Source of the DNA: Stenotrophomonas rhizophila | Lineage (GTDB): Bacteria; Pseudomonadota; Gammaproteobacteria; Xanthomonadales; Xanthomonadaceae | Reading direction: 5' to 3' | NCBI RefSeq assembly: GCF_000661955.1 | Contig: NZ_CP007597.1 | Span: forward strand, 2,460,984 to 2,524,983 | DNA length: 64,000 nt | In this document: positions 1-10,075 of the stretch, piece by piece | How the letters are laid out: each line of letters opens with the position of its first letter | How positions within the stretch are numbered: the stretch's first letter is position 1 | Translations under genes and position numbers: made by a program | Notes under the pieces: model-generated | The model's input: only the letters and a program-made list of their open reading frames with translations | Databases searched by the model: none | What the model was told of the DNA's origin: nothing

Positions 1-25
1 CCCCGGCTTTCACCGGGGGTTTTTT
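1..25 (+). terminator. Rho-independent terminator of a gene left of the window
   Basis: CCCCGG (1-6) and CCGGGG (13-18) form a 6-bp stem, followed by a T run from 20 to 25. The orientation ends a plus-strand gene lying outside the window and faces acnB. The stem may extend beyond the left edge. Confidence 0.7.
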
Positions 26-31
26 GTTTTC

Positions 32-59
32 AGCCCATCGACCAACGGTCGATGGCTAC
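32..59 (-). repeat. GTAG-headed palindromic repeat (SMAG/REP-like)
   Basis: The palindrome CATCGACC-AAC-GGTCGATG has a GTAG tetranucleotide at its outer end when read on the minus strand. The ACCAACGGT core recurs at 6418-6475, 58697-58769 and 62918-62945. GTAG-headed short palindromes are the known SMAG family of Stenotrophomonas maltophilia. A second small palindrome, GCCGGCC-ATC-GGCCGGC, follows at about 66-82. Confidence 0.7.
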
Positions 60-87
60 CGGTTGCCGGCCATCGGCCGGCAACGCA

Positions 88-2673
88 TCAGGCAGCAACC
101 GTCTTGGCCACGTCCTGGTAGTCCTCGATCTGGTCGAAGTTCATGTAGCGGTAGATGTCCTTGCTGCTGGCATCCAGCACGCCGATGTCGGCCATGTACT
201 CTTCCTTGGTCGGGATGCGACCCAGACGCGAGCAGATCGCGGCCAGTTCGGCCGAACCCAGGTACACGTTGGAGTTGCGGCCCAGACGGTTCGGGAAGTT
301 GCGGGTCGAGGTCGAGAACACCGTCGCGCCCTCACGCACCTGCGCCTGGTTGCCCATGCACAGCGAGCAGCCCGGCATTTCCATGCGTGCGCCGGCGGTG
401 CCGAAGGTGCCGTAATGGCCTTCCTTGGTCAGCTCCGAAGCATCCATCTTGGTCGGCGGTGCCACCCACAGCTTGGTCGGGATGTCGCGCTTGCCTTCCA
501 GCAGCTTGGCGGCCGCACGGAAGTGACCGATGTTGGTCATGCACGAACCGATGAACACTTCGTCGATGGCCGCACCGGCCACGTCCGACAGCGTCTTGAC
601 GTCGTCCGGATCGTTCGGGCAGGCCACGATCGGCTCGTGGATGTCGGCCAGGTCGATCTCGATGACGGCGGCGTACTCGGCGTCGGCGTCCGGAGCCAGC
701 AGCTCCGGGTTGGCCAGCCAGGCTTCCATCTTCTCGATGCGGCGCGCCAGCGAACGGGCGTCCTGGTAACCCTCGGCGATCATCCACTTCAGCAGCGTGA
801 TGTTGCTGGTGAGGTACTCGATGATCGGCTCCTTGTTCAGGTGCACCGAGCAACCGGCAGCCGAACGTTCGGCCGAGGCATCGGACAGTTCGAACGCCTG
901 CTCGACCTTCAGCTCCGGCAGACCTTCGATTTCCAGGATGCGACCGGAGAAGATGTTCTTCTTGCCGGCCTTGGCCACGGTCAGCAGACCGGACTTGATC
1001 GCGTACAGCGGGATCGCGTTGACCAGGTCACGCAGGGTCACGCCCGGCTGCATCGTGCCCTTGAAGCGCACCAGCACCGATTCGGGCATGTCCAGCGGCA
1101 TCACGCCGGTAGCTGCCGCGAAGGCGACCAGGCCCGAGCCGGCCGGGAACGAAATGCCCACCGGGAAACGGGTGTGCGAATCGCCACCGGTGCCGACGGT
1201 GTCGGGCAGCAGCATGCGGTTGAGCCAGCTGTGGATCACGCCGTCGCCCGGACGCAGCGAGATGCCGCCACGGGTGGAGATGAACTCCGGCAGGGTGTGG
1301 TGGGTCTTGACGTCCACCGGCTTCGGGTACGCCGCGGTGTGGCAGAACGACTGCATCACCAGGTCGGCCGAGAAGCCCAGGCAGGCCAGGTCCTTCAGCT
1401 CGTCACGGGTCATCGGGCCGGTGGTGTCCTGCGAGCCCACCGAGGTCATCTTCGGTTCGCAGTAGGTGCCCGGGCGCATGCCCTGGCCTTCCGGCAGGCC
1501 ACAGGCGCGGCCGACCATCTTCTGCGCCAGCGAGAAGCCCTTGCCGGTATCCGGCGGGTCCATCGGCAGGCGGAACAGATCGGTCGGGGCCAGGCCCAGC
1601 GCTTCACGCGCCTTGGCGGTCAGGCCGCGGCCGATGATCAGCGGAATGCGGCCACCGGCGCGCACTTCGTCGAACAGCACGTCGGACTTGACCTTGAACT
1701 CGGCGATCACCGCGCCGTCCTTCAGGGCCTTGCCGTCGTACGGGCGCAGCTCGATCACATCGCCCATGTTCATCTGCGACACGTCGAGTTCGATCGGCAG
1801 CGCGCCGGCATCTTCCATGGTGTTGTAGAAGATCGGGGCGATCTTGGAACCCAGGCACACGCCGCCGAAGCGCTTGTTCGGGATGAACGGAATATCTTCA
1901 CCGGTGAACCACAGCACCGAGTTGGTGGCCGACTTGCGGCTCGAACCGGTACCGACCACGTCGCCCACGTAGGCCACCAGGTGGCCCTTGTCCTTCAGCG
2001 ATTCCAGGAACTTGACCGGGCCGCGCTTGCCGTCTTCTTCCGGCTCGATGCCATCGCGCTTGTTCTTCAGCATCGCCAAGGCGTGCAGCGGGATGTCCGG
2101 GCGGGTGGTGGCGTCCGGGGCCGGCGACAGGTCGTCGGTGTTGGTTTCGCCGGTCACCTTGAGCACGGTGATGGTCAGGCTTTCGGGCACCTGCGGACGG
2201 CTGGTGAACCATTCGGCATCGGCCCAGCTCTGCAGCACGCCCTGGGCGTTGGCATTGCCGGCCTTGGCCTTTTCCTGCACGTCGTGGAAGGCGTCGAAGA
2301 CCAGCAGGGTCTTCTTCAGCGCGTCGGCGGCGATGGCGCCGACCACGGCGTCATCCAGCAGCTGCACCAGCGGGGCGACGTTGTAACCGCCGAGCATGGT
2401 GCCCAGCAGTTCGGTGGCGCGCTCGCGGCTGATCAGCGCATTGACTTCGCTGCCCAGGGCAATCGCGGCCAGGTACGAGGCCTTGACCTTGGCGGCGTCA
2501 TCGACGCCGGCCGGCACGCGGTGGGTCAGCAGTTCCAGCAGGAACTCGGCTTCGCCGGCGGGCGGGTTCTTCAGCAGTTCGATGACGTCGGCCGTCTGCT
2601 GGGCGTTCAGCGGCAGCGGCGGGATGCCAAGCGCGGCGCGCTCGGCTACGTGGTGGCGGTAGGCTTCCAACAT
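88..2673 (-). CDS. acnB: Aconitate hydratase B
   Basis: This 861-residue protein has the usual AcnB length. It isomerises citrate to isocitrate in the TCA cycle and probably also carries 2-methylisocitrate dehydratase activity. The N-terminal helical repeat domain characteristic of AcnB is present ([16 protein letters not shown]). The 4Fe-4S ligands are visible in [10 protein letters not shown] and [11 protein letters not shown]. Active-site segments include CHTAAYPK and GGDSHTRF. The start at 2673 follows GGGAG about 6 nt upstream. It lies downstream of the toxin-antitoxin pair on the same strand with 61 bp between, which probably holds its promoter. AcnB apoproteins can bind mRNA when iron is low; that is family knowledge, not visible here. 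Confidence 0.97.
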   Translation of the reverse strand: MLEAYRHHVAERAALGIPPLPLNAQQTADVIELLKNPPAGEAEFLLELLTHRVPAGVDDAAKVKASYLAAIALGSEVNALISRERATELLGTMLGGYNVAPLVQLLDDAVVGAIAADALKKTLLVFDAFHDVQEKAKAGNANAQGVLQSWADAEWFTSRPQVPESLTITVLKVTGETNTDDLSPAPDATTRPDIPLHALAMLKNKRDGIEPEEDGKRGPVKFLESLKDKGHLVAYVGDVVGTGSSRKSATNSVLWFTGEDIPFIPNKRFGGVCLGSKIAPIFYNTMEDAGALPIELDVSQMNMGDVIELRPYDGKALKDGAVIAEFKVKSDVLFDEVRAGGRIPLIIGRGLTAKAREALGLAPTDLFRLPMDPPDTGKGFSLAQKMVGRACGLPEGQGMRPGTYCEPKMTSVGSQDTTGPMTRDELKDLACLGFSADLVMQSFCHTAAYPKPVDVKTHHTLPEFISTRGGISLRPGDGVIHSWLNRMLLPDTVGTGGDSHTRFPVGISFPAGSGLVAFAAATGVMPLDMPESVLVRFKGTMQPGVTLRDLVNAIPLYAIKSGLLTVAKAGKKNIFSGRILEIEGLPELKVEQAFELSDASAERSAAGCSVHLNKEPIIEYLTSNITLLKWMIAEGYQDARSLARRIEKMEAWLANPELLAPDADAEYAAVIEIDLADIHEPIVACPNDPDDVKTLSDVAGAAIDEVFIGSCMTNIGHFRAAAKLLEGKRDIPTKLWVAPPTKMDASELTKEGHYGTFGTAGARMEMPGCSLCMGNQAQVREGATVFSTSTRNFPNRLGRNSNVYLGSAELAAICSRLGRIPTKEEYMADIGVLDASSKDIYRYMNFDQIEDYQDVAKTVAA

Positions 2674-2734
2674 GACAACTCCCGGGATTTCTTTGAAAAG
2701 ACTGCGATTGAATACAGCGGTGGAATAAGTGGGC

Positions 2735-3133
2735 TCAAGCGTGCGGCACGATCAGCTTCAGGCCCTTGAAGTAGTCGCGGTAAAACGTATCGTTCCAGGT
2801 GATCAGGCCATCGCACTGCAGCAGCGCGTGCGACCCGACCATGAAATCGTCCAGCCCGCGCCTGCTGGTGCCGCGCTGGCGGTGGCGGCGGTGCATCTCG
2901 CCGGCGCGCAATGCGGACTTGGCCTCCAGCGGGCTGAAATGGATACCCATTTCTTCCAGTGCGCCCTGCACCTCGGCGCCGCCGCGCAGCGAGGCGCAGA
3001 TCTCAGCCAGGGTGACGCCACAGATCACCACGCGCCCTCCGACCAGGCTTTGGCGCAGGCAGGCTTCCACGGCGTCGGCCTGGGGGCCGTTGCTGAGCAG
3101 CTCGATCAGGACCGGCGAATCGACGGCAATCAT
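2735..3133 (-). CDS. vapC: PIN-domain toxin of a VapBC-type pair
   Basis: This is a 132-residue PIN domain. The N-terminal acidic residue lies in [13 protein letters not shown], a central Glu in [11 protein letters not shown], and further acids in [11 protein letters not shown] and LITWND, matching the Mg-binding acidic set of VapC ribonucleases. PIN toxins usually cut RNA, often tRNA or rRNA. I place the start at MIAVDSP; an upstream in-frame start would add 20 low-complexity residues overlapping the antitoxin gene. The antitoxin gene ends 7 bp upstream, so the two are co-transcribed. The active-site residues look intact. The RNA target cannot be told from sequence. Confidence 0.85.
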   Translation of the reverse strand: MIAVDSPVLIELLSNGPQADAVEACLRQSLVGGRVVICGVTLAEICASLRGGAEVQGALEEMGIHFSPLEAKSALRAGEMHRRHRQRGTSRRGLDDFMVGSHALLQCDGLITWNDTFYRDYFKGLKLIVPHA

Positions 3134-3140
3134 GCGCGGC

Positions 3141-3365
3141 TCACTCGGCGTCGCGGACCGCGTCGACGGCGGCCTGGGCCGAATCGAAGCCATCCAGGGC
3201 GAACTTGCCGCGGGCGCGCGAAATCGCGTCGTCCACGCTCTTGCGCAGGATGATCCGGCTGCCGTCCAGTTCCACTTTCAGCTGGGTGCCCTTGGTCAGG
3301 CCGAGCGCATCGCGGACCGCCTTGGGCAAGGTGATCTGTCCGCGTTCTGCAACGGTGGCTTCCAT
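3141..3365 (-). CDS. vapB: AbrB/SpoVT-type antitoxin
   Basis: This 74-residue protein starts with a swapped-hairpin AbrB DNA-binding domain (MEATVAERGQITLPKAVRDALG). An acidic C-terminal tail follows that should wrap the PIN toxin. The ATG at 3365 has GGAGGG 7 nt upstream. An upstream GTG would add 8 residues but lacks such a site. The gene precedes the toxin in the usual antitoxin-first order. The upstream region carries a -10 box flanked by repeated AAGTATG/CATACTT motifs, fitting autorepression by the complex. Confidence 0.87.
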   Translation of the reverse strand: MEATVAERGQITLPKAVRDALGLTKGTQLKVELDGSRIILRKSVDDAISRARGKFALDGFDSAQAAVDAVRDAE

Positions 3366-3379
3366 CGGTAGGCCCTCCA

Positions 3380-3418
3380 AAGTATGCACAAATTATACAT
3401 ACTTCCGGGGGCATACTT
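3380..3418 (-). promoter_or_regulatory. vapBC promoter with repeated CATACTT operator half-sites
   Basis: On the minus strand a perfect TATAAT -10 box (plus 3392-3397) lies between AAGTATG (plus CATACTT, 3398-3404) and CATACTT (plus AAGTATG, 3380-3386), a 7-bp inverted pair. A third copy in direct orientation lies at plus 3412-3418. The -35 match is weak. This arrangement is what an AbrB-type autorepressor would bind; binding is inferred. Confidence 0.65.
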
Positions 3419-3652
3419 CCACCCGAGGACGCGCCACGCCCCATCCCGGCCTTGCCGGCCAAAGGATACGCAGGTCCCCATGACATCAGCGATACATATC
3501 TCTATGTACCCTGAGACCCGATGCCGCAGGCCGAAGGCCGGCTGAATCGTTCATACTTGGAACGGTCACCGGGCCTATGGGCCAACGGCGAACGCAAGCA
3601 GGCCTGCCTCGGGCGGGCCAACGCAAGCCATCCGCAAGAGGAGTCACCCCGC

Positions 3653-6409
3653 ATGAGCGATTCGTTCTCCACCCGCAGCCAGCTGGACGTCGGCGGCACG
3701 ACCTACGACTACTTCAGCCTGCCCAAGCTCGGACAGCAGTTCGACATCTCCCGCCTGCCCTACTCCATGAAGATCCTGCTGGAGAACCTGCTCCGGCACG
3801 AGGATGGTGGCGCCACGGTCGGTCGCGACCACATCGAGGCAGTGGCCCGCTGGAACCCCACCGCCGAGCCGGACATCGAAATCGCCTTCATGCCCGCGCG
3901 CGTGGTGCTGCAGGATTTCACCGGCGTGCCCTGCGTGGTCGACCTGGCCGCGATGCGCGATGCGGTGGTCAAGCTGGGCGGCCGCCCGGAACAGATCAAT
4001 CCGCAGATCCCGTCGGAACTGGTCATCGACCATTCGGTGCAGGTGGACGTGTTCGGCACGCCCGACGCGCTGGACCTCAACGGCAAGATCGAATTCCAGC
4101 GCAACATGGAACGCTACGGCTTCCTGCGCTGGGGCCAGAAGGCGTTCGACAACTTCAAGGTGGTGCCGCCCAACACCGGCATCGTCCACCAGGTGAACCT
4201 GGAGAACCTGGCCCGCGTGGTGATGACCGCCGACAAGGACGGCACGCCGGTGGCCTACCCCGACACCGTGTTCGGCACCGACAGCCATACCACCATGATC
4301 AATGGCATCGGCGTGCTCGGCTGGGGCGTGGGCGGTATCGAAGCCGAGGCGGCCATGCTCGGCCAGCCGTCCTCGATGCTGATCCCGCAGGTGGTGGGTT
4401 TCAAGCTCACCGGCAAGCTGCCCGAGGGCGCCACCGCCACCGACCTGGTGCTTACTGTCACCCAGCAGCTGCGCAAGCACGGCGTGGTTGGCAAGTTCGT
4501 CGAGTTCTTCGGCGAAGGCCTGCAGCACCTGCCGCTGGCCGACCGCGCCACGATCGGCAACATGGCCCCGGAATACGGCGCCACCTGCGGCATCTTCCCG
4601 ATCGACGAGGAATCGCTGAACTACCTGCGCCTGTCCGGCCGCAGTGAAGAACAGATCGCCCTGGTCGAGGCCTACGCCAAGGCGCAGGGCCTGTGGCACG
4701 ACGCGCAGACCGCGCACGCCAGCTACAGCGCCACGCTGGAACTGGACATGGGCACGGTCAAGCCGTCGCTGGCCGGCCCGAAGCGGCCGCAGGACCGCGT
4801 GCTGCTCGAAGACGTCAAGCAGAACTACCGCGACAGCCTGGTGGGGCTGACCACCAACCGCGACAAGCGCAACGATGACGTGTCCAAGTTCGTCAACGAA
4901 GGCGGCGGCGCCGCGGTCGGCAACGAACAGCTGGCCAAGGGCTACAGCGATGTGGAACTGGATGGCACGCGTTTCCGCCTGAAGGACGGCGCGGTGGTGA
5001 TCGCCGCGATCACCTCGTGCACCAATACCTCCAATCCGGCGGTGATGATCGGTGCGGGCCTGCTCGCACGCAACGCGGCCGCCAAGGGCCTGGACCGCAA
5101 GCCGTGGGTGAAGACCTCGCTTGGCCCAGGCTCGCGCGTGGTCACCGATTACCTTGAAAAGGCCGGCGTGCTTACCGAGCTGGAGAAGATCGGCTTCTAC
5201 GTGGTCGGCTATGGCTGCACCACCTGCATCGGCAATTCGGGCCCGCTGCCGGCCGAAGTGAGCGCCGGCATCGCCGCTGGCGACCTGGTGGTGACCTCGG
5301 TGTTGTCGGGCAACCGCAACTTCGAAGGCCGCGTGCACCCGGAAGTCAAAATGAACTACCTGGCCAGCCCGCCGCTGGTGGTGGCCTATGCGATTGCCGG
5401 TACCACCGACATCGACCTCACCACCGAGCCGCTGGGCAATGACCGCGACGGCAACCCCGTGTACCTGCGCGACATCTGGCCGAGCAACAAGGAAATCGGC
5501 GATGTGATCGCCGCGACCATCGGGCCGGAGATGTTCAAGCAGAACTACGCCGATGTGTTCAAGGGCGACACCCGCTGGAACACCATCGCTTCGCCGGACG
5601 GCGACCTGTACGCATGGGACGGCGCATCGACCTACATCAAGAACCCGCCCTACTTCGACGGCATGACCATGCAGGTCGGTCACGTCGACGACGTGCACGG
5701 CGCGCGGGTGATGGGCCTGTTCGGGGATTCGATCACCACCGACCACATCTCCCCGGCCGGCAACATCAAGAAGGACTCGCCGGCAGGCCGCTTCCTGCAG
5801 GAGCGCGGCGTGCAGCCGGCCGACTTCAACAGCTACGGCAGTCGCCGCGGCAACGATGACGTCATGGTCCGCGGTACGTTCGCCAACATCCGCATCAAGA
5901 ACCTGATGTTCGGGGGCGAGGAAGGCGGCAACACGCTGTACTTCCCCGCAGGCGGTGGCGAGCCGCAGAAGCTGGCGATCTACGACGCGGCCATGAAGTA
6001 CAAGGCCGACGGCGTGCCGCTGGTGGTGTTCGCCGGCAAGGAATACGGCACCGGCTCGTCGCGTGACTGGGCGGCCAAGGGCACCAACCTGCTGGGCGTC
6101 AAGGCCGTAATCACCGAGAGCTTCGAGCGTATCCACCGCTCCAACCTGGTGGGCATGGGCGTGCTGCCGCTGCAGTTCAAGGCCGGCGAGAACGCGCAGA
6201 GCCTGGGCCTGGACGGCTCGGAGACCATCGACATCACCGGCTTGAACGATGGCGCCAGCAAGACGGCCACCGTAACGGCCACCAAGGCCGATGGCACCCG
6301 CAAGACCTTCGAGGTGCACGTGATGCTGCTCACGCCGAAGGAAGTGGAGTACTTCAAGCACGGCGGCCTGCTGCAGTACGTACTGCGCCAGCTGGCTGCC
6401 AAGGGCTGA
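3653..6409 (+). CDS. acnA: Aconitate hydratase A (rpfA position)
   Basis: This 918-residue cytoplasmic 4Fe-4S aconitase belongs to the AcnA/IRP family. Iron-sulfur ligands are in [10 protein letters not shown] (near residue 455) and [12 protein letters not shown] (near 522). Other marks are [13 protein letters not shown] and the C-terminal swivel segment [16 protein letters not shown]. The ATG at 3653 ([12 protein letters not shown]) follows AGAGGAG; an upstream in-frame ATG at 3521 would add an unrelated 44-residue tail. It lies immediately upstream of rpfB on the same strand, which is the position of rpfA in the Xanthomonas rpf cluster, where rpfA encodes an aconitase affecting virulence-factor production. 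The neighbouring divergent acnB gives two aconitases side by side. Confidence 0.96.
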   Translation: MSDSFSTRSQLDVGGTTYDYFSLPKLGQQFDISRLPYSMKILLENLLRHEDGGATVGRDHIEAVARWNPTAEPDIEIAFMPARVVLQDFTGVPCVVDLAAMRDAVVKLGGRPEQINPQIPSELVIDHSVQVDVFGTPDALDLNGKIEFQRNMERYGFLRWGQKAFDNFKVVPPNTGIVHQVNLENLARVVMTADKDGTPVAYPDTVFGTDSHTTMINGIGVLGWGVGGIEAEAAMLGQPSSMLIPQVVGFKLTGKLPEGATATDLVLTVTQQLRKHGVVGKFVEFFGEGLQHLPLADRATIGNMAPEYGATCGIFPIDEESLNYLRLSGRSEEQIALVEAYAKAQGLWHDAQTAHASYSATLELDMGTVKPSLAGPKRPQDRVLLEDVKQNYRDSLVGLTTNRDKRNDDVSKFVNEGGGAAVGNEQLAKGYSDVELDGTRFRLKDGAVVIAAITSCTNTSNPAVMIGAGLLARNAAAKGLDRKPWVKTSLGPGSRVVTDYLEKAGVLTELEKIGFYVVGYGCTTCIGNSGPLPAEVSAGIAAGDLVVTSVLSGNRNFEGRVHPEVKMNYLASPPLVVAYAIAGTTDIDLTTEPLGNDRDGNPVYLRDIWPSNKEIGDVIAATIGPEMFKQNYADVFKGDTRWNTIASPDGDLYAWDGASTYIKNPPYFDGMTMQVGHVDDVHGARVMGLFGDSITTDHISPAGNIKKDSPAGRFLQERGVQPADFNSYGSRRGNDDVMVRGTFANIRIKNLMFGGEEGGNTLYFPAGGGEPQKLAIYDAAMKYKADGVPLVVFAGKEYGTGSSRDWAAKGTNLLGVKAVITESFERIHRSNLVGMGVLPLQFKAGENAQSLGLDGSETIDITGLNDGASKTATVTATKADGTRKTFEVHVMLLTPKEVEYFKHGGLLQYVLRQLAAKG

Positions 6410-6417
6410 CCCCACCG

Positions 6418-6475
6418 GTAGGCCCCGACCGTTGGTCGGGGCTGCCATGAAAGCGCCACGACCAACGGTCGTGGC
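6418..6475. repeat. Pair of inverted GTAG-type palindromes
   Basis: GCCCCGACC-GTT-GGTCGGGGC (6422-6442) has a GTAG head starting at 6418. GCCACGACC-AAC-GGTCGTGGC (6455-6475) is the same core in the opposite orientation. The pair lies 9 bp after the acnA stop and could act as a strong 3' hairpin or mRNA end. The rest of the gap to 6686 holds the rpfB leader, with GGAGG just before its ATG. Confidence 0.75.
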
Positions 6476-6686
6476 CCACCAGGGTCTTGGCCCACCGGGC
6501 TCGTGGTCCAGCGCGGTCGCGACCCACCGGGGCCAACGGGCCATGCGGTCGTCACCCCCGCGGCAGATCGCCGCCTCTTCACGCCCTCTTCGCCTTTTCC
6601 ATCCGGCCCGGTATGCTGCCCGGACGTGAACTGGCGGATACTCAGGGCCAGCACACACTTTCATCAACGATTCCTGGAGGGGGAAT

Positions 6687-8363
6687 ATGAGTCTGGAACG
6701 TCCCTGGCTGCAGAGCTATCCCAACGGCGTACCTGCCGAGATCGACGTCAACGAGTTCGCTTCGGTCTCTGCCGTGTTCGATACCTCGGTGGCCAAGTAC
6801 CGCGACCGTCCCGCCTACTCCAGTTTCGGCAAGCAGCTCACCTATGGTGAAACCGACGCGCTGGTGGAGCAGTTCGCTGCCTACCTGCTCGGCGAGCTGC
6901 AGCTGAAAAAGGGCGATCGCGTCGCCCTGATGATGCCCAACTGCCTGCAGTACCCGGTGGCCACCTTCGGCGTGCTGCGCGCCGGCCTCACCGTGGTCAA
7001 CGTCAACCCGCTGTACACCGCGCGCGAGCTCAAGCACCAGCTGGTGGATTCCGGCGCTGCGGTGCTGGTCGTGGTCGACAACTTCGGCGACACCGTCCAG
7101 CAGGTCCTTGCCGACACCCCGATCAAGCAGGTCATCACCACCGGCCTGGGCGACATGCTCGGTGCCAAGGGCCTGCTGGTGAACTTCGTGTTGAAGTACA
7201 TCAAGAAGATGGTGCCCAACTACAGCATCCGCGGCGCGGTGCGCTTCAACCAGGCACTCAAGCTGGGCAGCCGCCACACCCTGCCCAAGGTCGAGATCGA
7301 CCATGAGGATGTGGCTTTCCTGCAGTACACCGGCGGCACCACGGGCGTGGCCAAGGGCGCCATGCTCACCAACCGCAACCTGATCGCCAACATGCAGCAG
7401 GCCTCGGCGTGGCTGTCCACGTCGGGCATCGAGCCGGGCAAGGAAGTGATCATCACGGCGCTGCCGCTGTATCACATCTTCGCGTTGACGGCGAACGGCC
7501 TGGTCTTCATGAAGTTCGGTGGCTGCAACCACCTGATCACCAACCCGCGCGACATGAAGGGCTTCGTCAAGGAGCTCAAGGCCACCCGCTTCACCGCCAT
7601 CACCGGCGTCAACACGCTGTTCAACGGCCTGCTCAACACGCCCGGTTTCGACGAGATCGACTTCTCCACCGTGAAGTTCACCCTGGGCGGCGGCATGGCC
7701 GTGCAGCGCGCGGTCGCCGAGCGCTGGAAGAAGGCCACGGGCGTGACCCTGGTCGAGGCCTATGGCCTGACCGAAACCTCGCCGGCCGCCTGCATCAACC
7801 CGCTCAACCTGGCCGAGTACAACGGCGCGATCGGCCTGCCGATCCCGTCCACCGATGCGTGCGTCAAGGATGACAACGGCAAGACGCTGACCCCGGGCGA
7901 AGTGGGCGAGCTGTGCATCAAGGGCCCGCAGGTGATGAAGGGCTACTGGCAGCGGCCGGAAGAAAGCGCCCAGGCCATCGACGCCGACGGTTGGCTGCAC
8001 ACCGGCGACATGGCGCGGATGGACGAGCACGGCTTCTTCTACATCGTCGACCGCAAGAAGGACATGATCCTGGTGTCCGGCTTCAACGTGTACCCCAACG
8101 AGGTCGAAGACGTCATCGCGATGATGCCTGGCGTGCTCGAAGTGGCCGCAGTCGGCGTGCCCGACGAGAAGTCCGGCGAAGTGGTCAAGGTGGTCATCGT
8201 CAAGAAGGACCCGAACCTGACCGCCGAGATGGTCAAGGAACACGCCCGGGCCAACCTGACCGGGTACAAGCACCCCCGGATCGTGGAGTTCCGCAAGGAA
8301 CTGCCGAAGACCAACGTCGGCAAGATCCTGCGCCGCGAACTGCGCGATACGCCACCGGCGTAA
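6687..8363 (+). CDS. rpfB: Long-chain fatty acyl-CoA ligase RpfB/FadD
   Basis: This 558-residue member of the ANL adenylate-forming superfamily activates fatty acids to acyl-CoA at the inner membrane. The ATP-binding P-loop motif YTGGTTGVAKGA lies near residue 214, AYGLTETSP near 358, the hinge segment DGWLHTGDMARMDEHG after it, and the C-terminal catalytic Lys in VGKILRREL. In Xanthomonas RpfB is a FadD-like ligase that feeds beta-oxidation and is implicated in DSF turnover. The start at 6687 is preceded by CCTGGAGGGGGAAT. A strong terminator follows at 8390. In described rpf clusters rpfF comes next; here a reverse-strand gene intervenes. Confidence 0.93.
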   Translation: MSLERPWLQSYPNGVPAEIDVNEFASVSAVFDTSVAKYRDRPAYSSFGKQLTYGETDALVEQFAAYLLGELQLKKGDRVALMMPNCLQYPVATFGVLRAGLTVVNVNPLYTARELKHQLVDSGAAVLVVVDNFGDTVQQVLADTPIKQVITTGLGDMLGAKGLLVNFVLKYIKKMVPNYSIRGAVRFNQALKLGSRHTLPKVEIDHEDVAFLQYTGGTTGVAKGAMLTNRNLIANMQQASAWLSTSGIEPGKEVIITALPLYHIFALTANGLVFMKFGGCNHLITNPRDMKGFVKELKATRFTAITGVNTLFNGLLNTPGFDEIDFSTVKFTLGGGMAVQRAVAERWKKATGVTLVEAYGLTETSPAACINPLNLAEYNGAIGLPIPSTDACVKDDNGKTLTPGEVGELCIKGPQVMKGYWQRPEESAQAIDADGWLHTGDMARMDEHGFFYIVDRKKDMILVSGFNVYPNEVEDVIAMMPGVLEVAAVGVPDEKSGEVVKVVIVKKDPNLTAEMVKEHARANLTGYKHPRIVEFRKELPKTNVGKILRRELRDTPPA

Positions 8364-8389
8364 GCAGGGGTAGCAACCGCACTACCAAA

Positions 8390-8421
8390 CGCCCGCAAGG
8401 CACCACCTTGCGGGCGTTTTT
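8390..8421 (+). terminator. Rho-independent terminator after rpfB
   Basis: CGCCCGCAAGG (8390-8400), a 5-nt loop and CCTTGCGGGCG (8406-8416) form an 11-bp stem followed by five T. It ends the rpfB transcript, so rpfF downstream must use its own promoter. Confidence 0.9.
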
Positions 8422-8463
8422 GTTGCCGGCAGAACATGCTGCGCTTTGCGACAGCGCCTCGGC

Positions 8464-9618
8464 TTACTTCCGGTAACGCTCCTGCAGGATCTTCAGATAC
8501 TCGTCCAGCGGTCCCATCGCCATGCTTGCCCTGCGCGAATCCACCCCATCCGGGTCGGAAAGGGATTTTGCAACCGCCTTTCCCGCCACGATCTCAACCT
8601 GGGTACCGTAATACTGCTGCTTGCCTTCGGCCAGAAGAACGCGGTCGGTGAGTGCGGCGAACTGTTGCCTGGACATCTGGCGCGAATCCATCAACGGCCT
8701 GGCAAGCTCCAGAGCGCGCCGCTGAAACGCCGGATCGTCGGTTGCGTGTTGAACCAGCAGGAAGGCAGTAGAGACGCCGTCCCGACCCACCATCTGTACG
8801 TCGGGAAATCCCACTTCGTTAAAAATTCTCTTTATCTCCCCGATATTCTTTCTGTCAATTTCCCGCATCTCGGCCAGCAGCTTTTCGCGCGCCGCTCCAG
8901 TCGCCTTGGAAAGCCCAGCCCGAGTGGCTTGGTCGCCTGCGATCATCTCTCCCAATCGTTGACGAACTGCAGGCTGGGTATACGGCTTGAAGTCCGCCGA
9001 GAGTCGTGGATCACCATTGATGTCGGAAAGGCGCTGCCCGGCCGCATGCGCGGACCTTGCTGAAGCGATCTGCTCCTCGACAGATGGCAAGCCATAAAAA
9101 TCACGGAAGAATCGTGCTGCGGCGATGCCGTCCAGAACCGGGCTGATCGCAATCCCGCCGTCGACCAGACCCATGAGTGTTCCGTACGACTGCGTCTGAT
9201 CGTGCCTGATCTGAACGTGATCGGAGAGCCGCGCGTAGCCAAGCGGATCTATGTCTACCCCCACCCGATCATCCAGGAGCCGCAGAAGCTGCTGCTGGAA
9301 CTCAACATCGCTCGATGCGCGGAGCAACAGTTTGCCGGCATCGTCGATACCCTCCCTTCCCGCCGCATCAAACGTAGGCCAGCCTCTAGTTTCAAGCAGA
9401 TCCCTGAAGCTCTTCAATGCGGTTGGGGACAAGGGGTCTGTACTGGCCGCCACCTGAGCAGCGATGCTTTTCCTGAGATCCGGGTCCGGACCTTTTGCGC
9501 GTGAAATCTCGATCGTGCGTTCCGCAGAGAAAGCCGTCGTCGCTCCACCCAGAAGTGCGATGAGCAAGACCGCTGACGCTGTCACGCGCCCAACGCGCGT
9601 GGCGTAAATTCTCTCCAT
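8464..9618 (-). CDS. Secreted protein with two DUF6624-like modules, inserted in the rpf cluster
   Basis: This gene encodes about 384 residues. MERIYATRVGRVTASAVLL followed by an Ala-rich stretch ending FSA-ERT is a clear Sec signal peptide, favouring the ATG at 9618 over one 8 codons upstream. The body has two related segments: RGWPTFDAAGREGIDDAGKL...ARLSDHV...QTQSYGT, and VGFPDVQMVGRDGVSTAFLL...ALTDRVLLAEG...QQYYGT. The second resembles the DUF6624 family, whose function is unknown to me; the first is a degenerate copy. Base composition is visibly less GC-rich than the neighbours (for example around 8800-8860), suggesting acquisition. It is transcribed against rpfB and rpfF. A link with DSF signalling is possible only by position. 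Confidence 0.75.
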   Translation of the reverse strand: MERIYATRVGRVTASAVLLIALLGGATTAFSAERTIEISRAKGPDPDLRKSIAAQVAASTDPLSPTALKSFRDLLETRGWPTFDAAGREGIDDAGKLLLRASSDVEFQQQLLRLLDDRVGVDIDPLGYARLSDHVQIRHDQTQSYGTLMGLVDGGIAISPVLDGIAAARFFRDFYGLPSVEEQIASARSAHAAGQRLSDINGDPRLSADFKPYTQPAVRQRLGEMIAGDQATRAGLSKATGAAREKLLAEMREIDRKNIGEIKRIFNEVGFPDVQMVGRDGVSTAFLLVQHATDDPAFQRRALELARPLMDSRQMSRQQFAALTDRVLLAEGKQQYYGTQVEIVAGKAVAKSLSDPDGVDSRRASMAMGPLDEYLKILQERYRK

Positions 9619-10075
9619 TGCTCCCCCGTTTAAACCTGTCATCGCGCCCGGAACTACGCACGCGCCTTGTCCACTCCTTGAACGGTCTATTAGTTACAGA
9701 TCGACAAGCAGCGGGCAAGTGGCCACAGGAGCCAGGGGCAGACCCGCGCAACCCCACCCTGACCCGATGCACCCCGCCCAGATTCGTTCCATTCCGAACG
9801 CCGCCACCCCGGGCCCAGAAACGCCGGGCCGCGTGCGGGGGACTGCCCAAGAGCCCCGGGCCGCAAGGCTTTGCGGGCGTCAACGCGGCATGAAGCTGCC
9901 CAAGATGACAGCCACCGCCCCTGGGCCGGGTCACCCGGGACTGCGCTTGGCCGGGGCAGCGCTTGCGGGCGGTTCACACCCCGCGCATAGAATCACTCGC
10001 CGCCGCACGTTCTGCTCGCCCCCTTCATTCTCCGTCCGCAATGCGGTCGGCCGGACGGTCTTACGGAGAACTCCC
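9619..10075. other. 457-bp region between the inserted gene and rpfF
   Basis: I see no supportable gene here. It must contain divergent promoters for the inserted secreted-protein gene and for rpfF. An AT-rich stretch with TTGTCC and TATTAG (about 9668-9695) is a weak promoter candidate with a short spacer. The last ~50 nt form the rpfF leader hairpin described separately. Confidence 0.5.
10028..10070 (+). promoter_or_regulatory. rpfF leader hairpin covering the ribosome binding site
   Basis: TTCTCCGT (10028-10035) is exactly complementary to ACGGAGAA (10063-10070), which contains the rpfF Shine-Dalgarno sequence GGAGAA about 5 nt before the ATG at 10076. Between the arms, CCGC-AAT-GCGG (10036-10046) forms a smaller hairpin. 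The structure would hide the ribosome site. GGA motifs in it could also be RsmA/CsrA targets. Function is inferred. Confidence 0.5.

Noticed and set aside
3644..6667. A 1007-codon open frame antisense to acnA
   Set aside because: The high GC content leaves long stop-free frames opposite real genes. The translation is His/Arg/Val-rich with no domain, while the plus strand encodes a complete aconitase.
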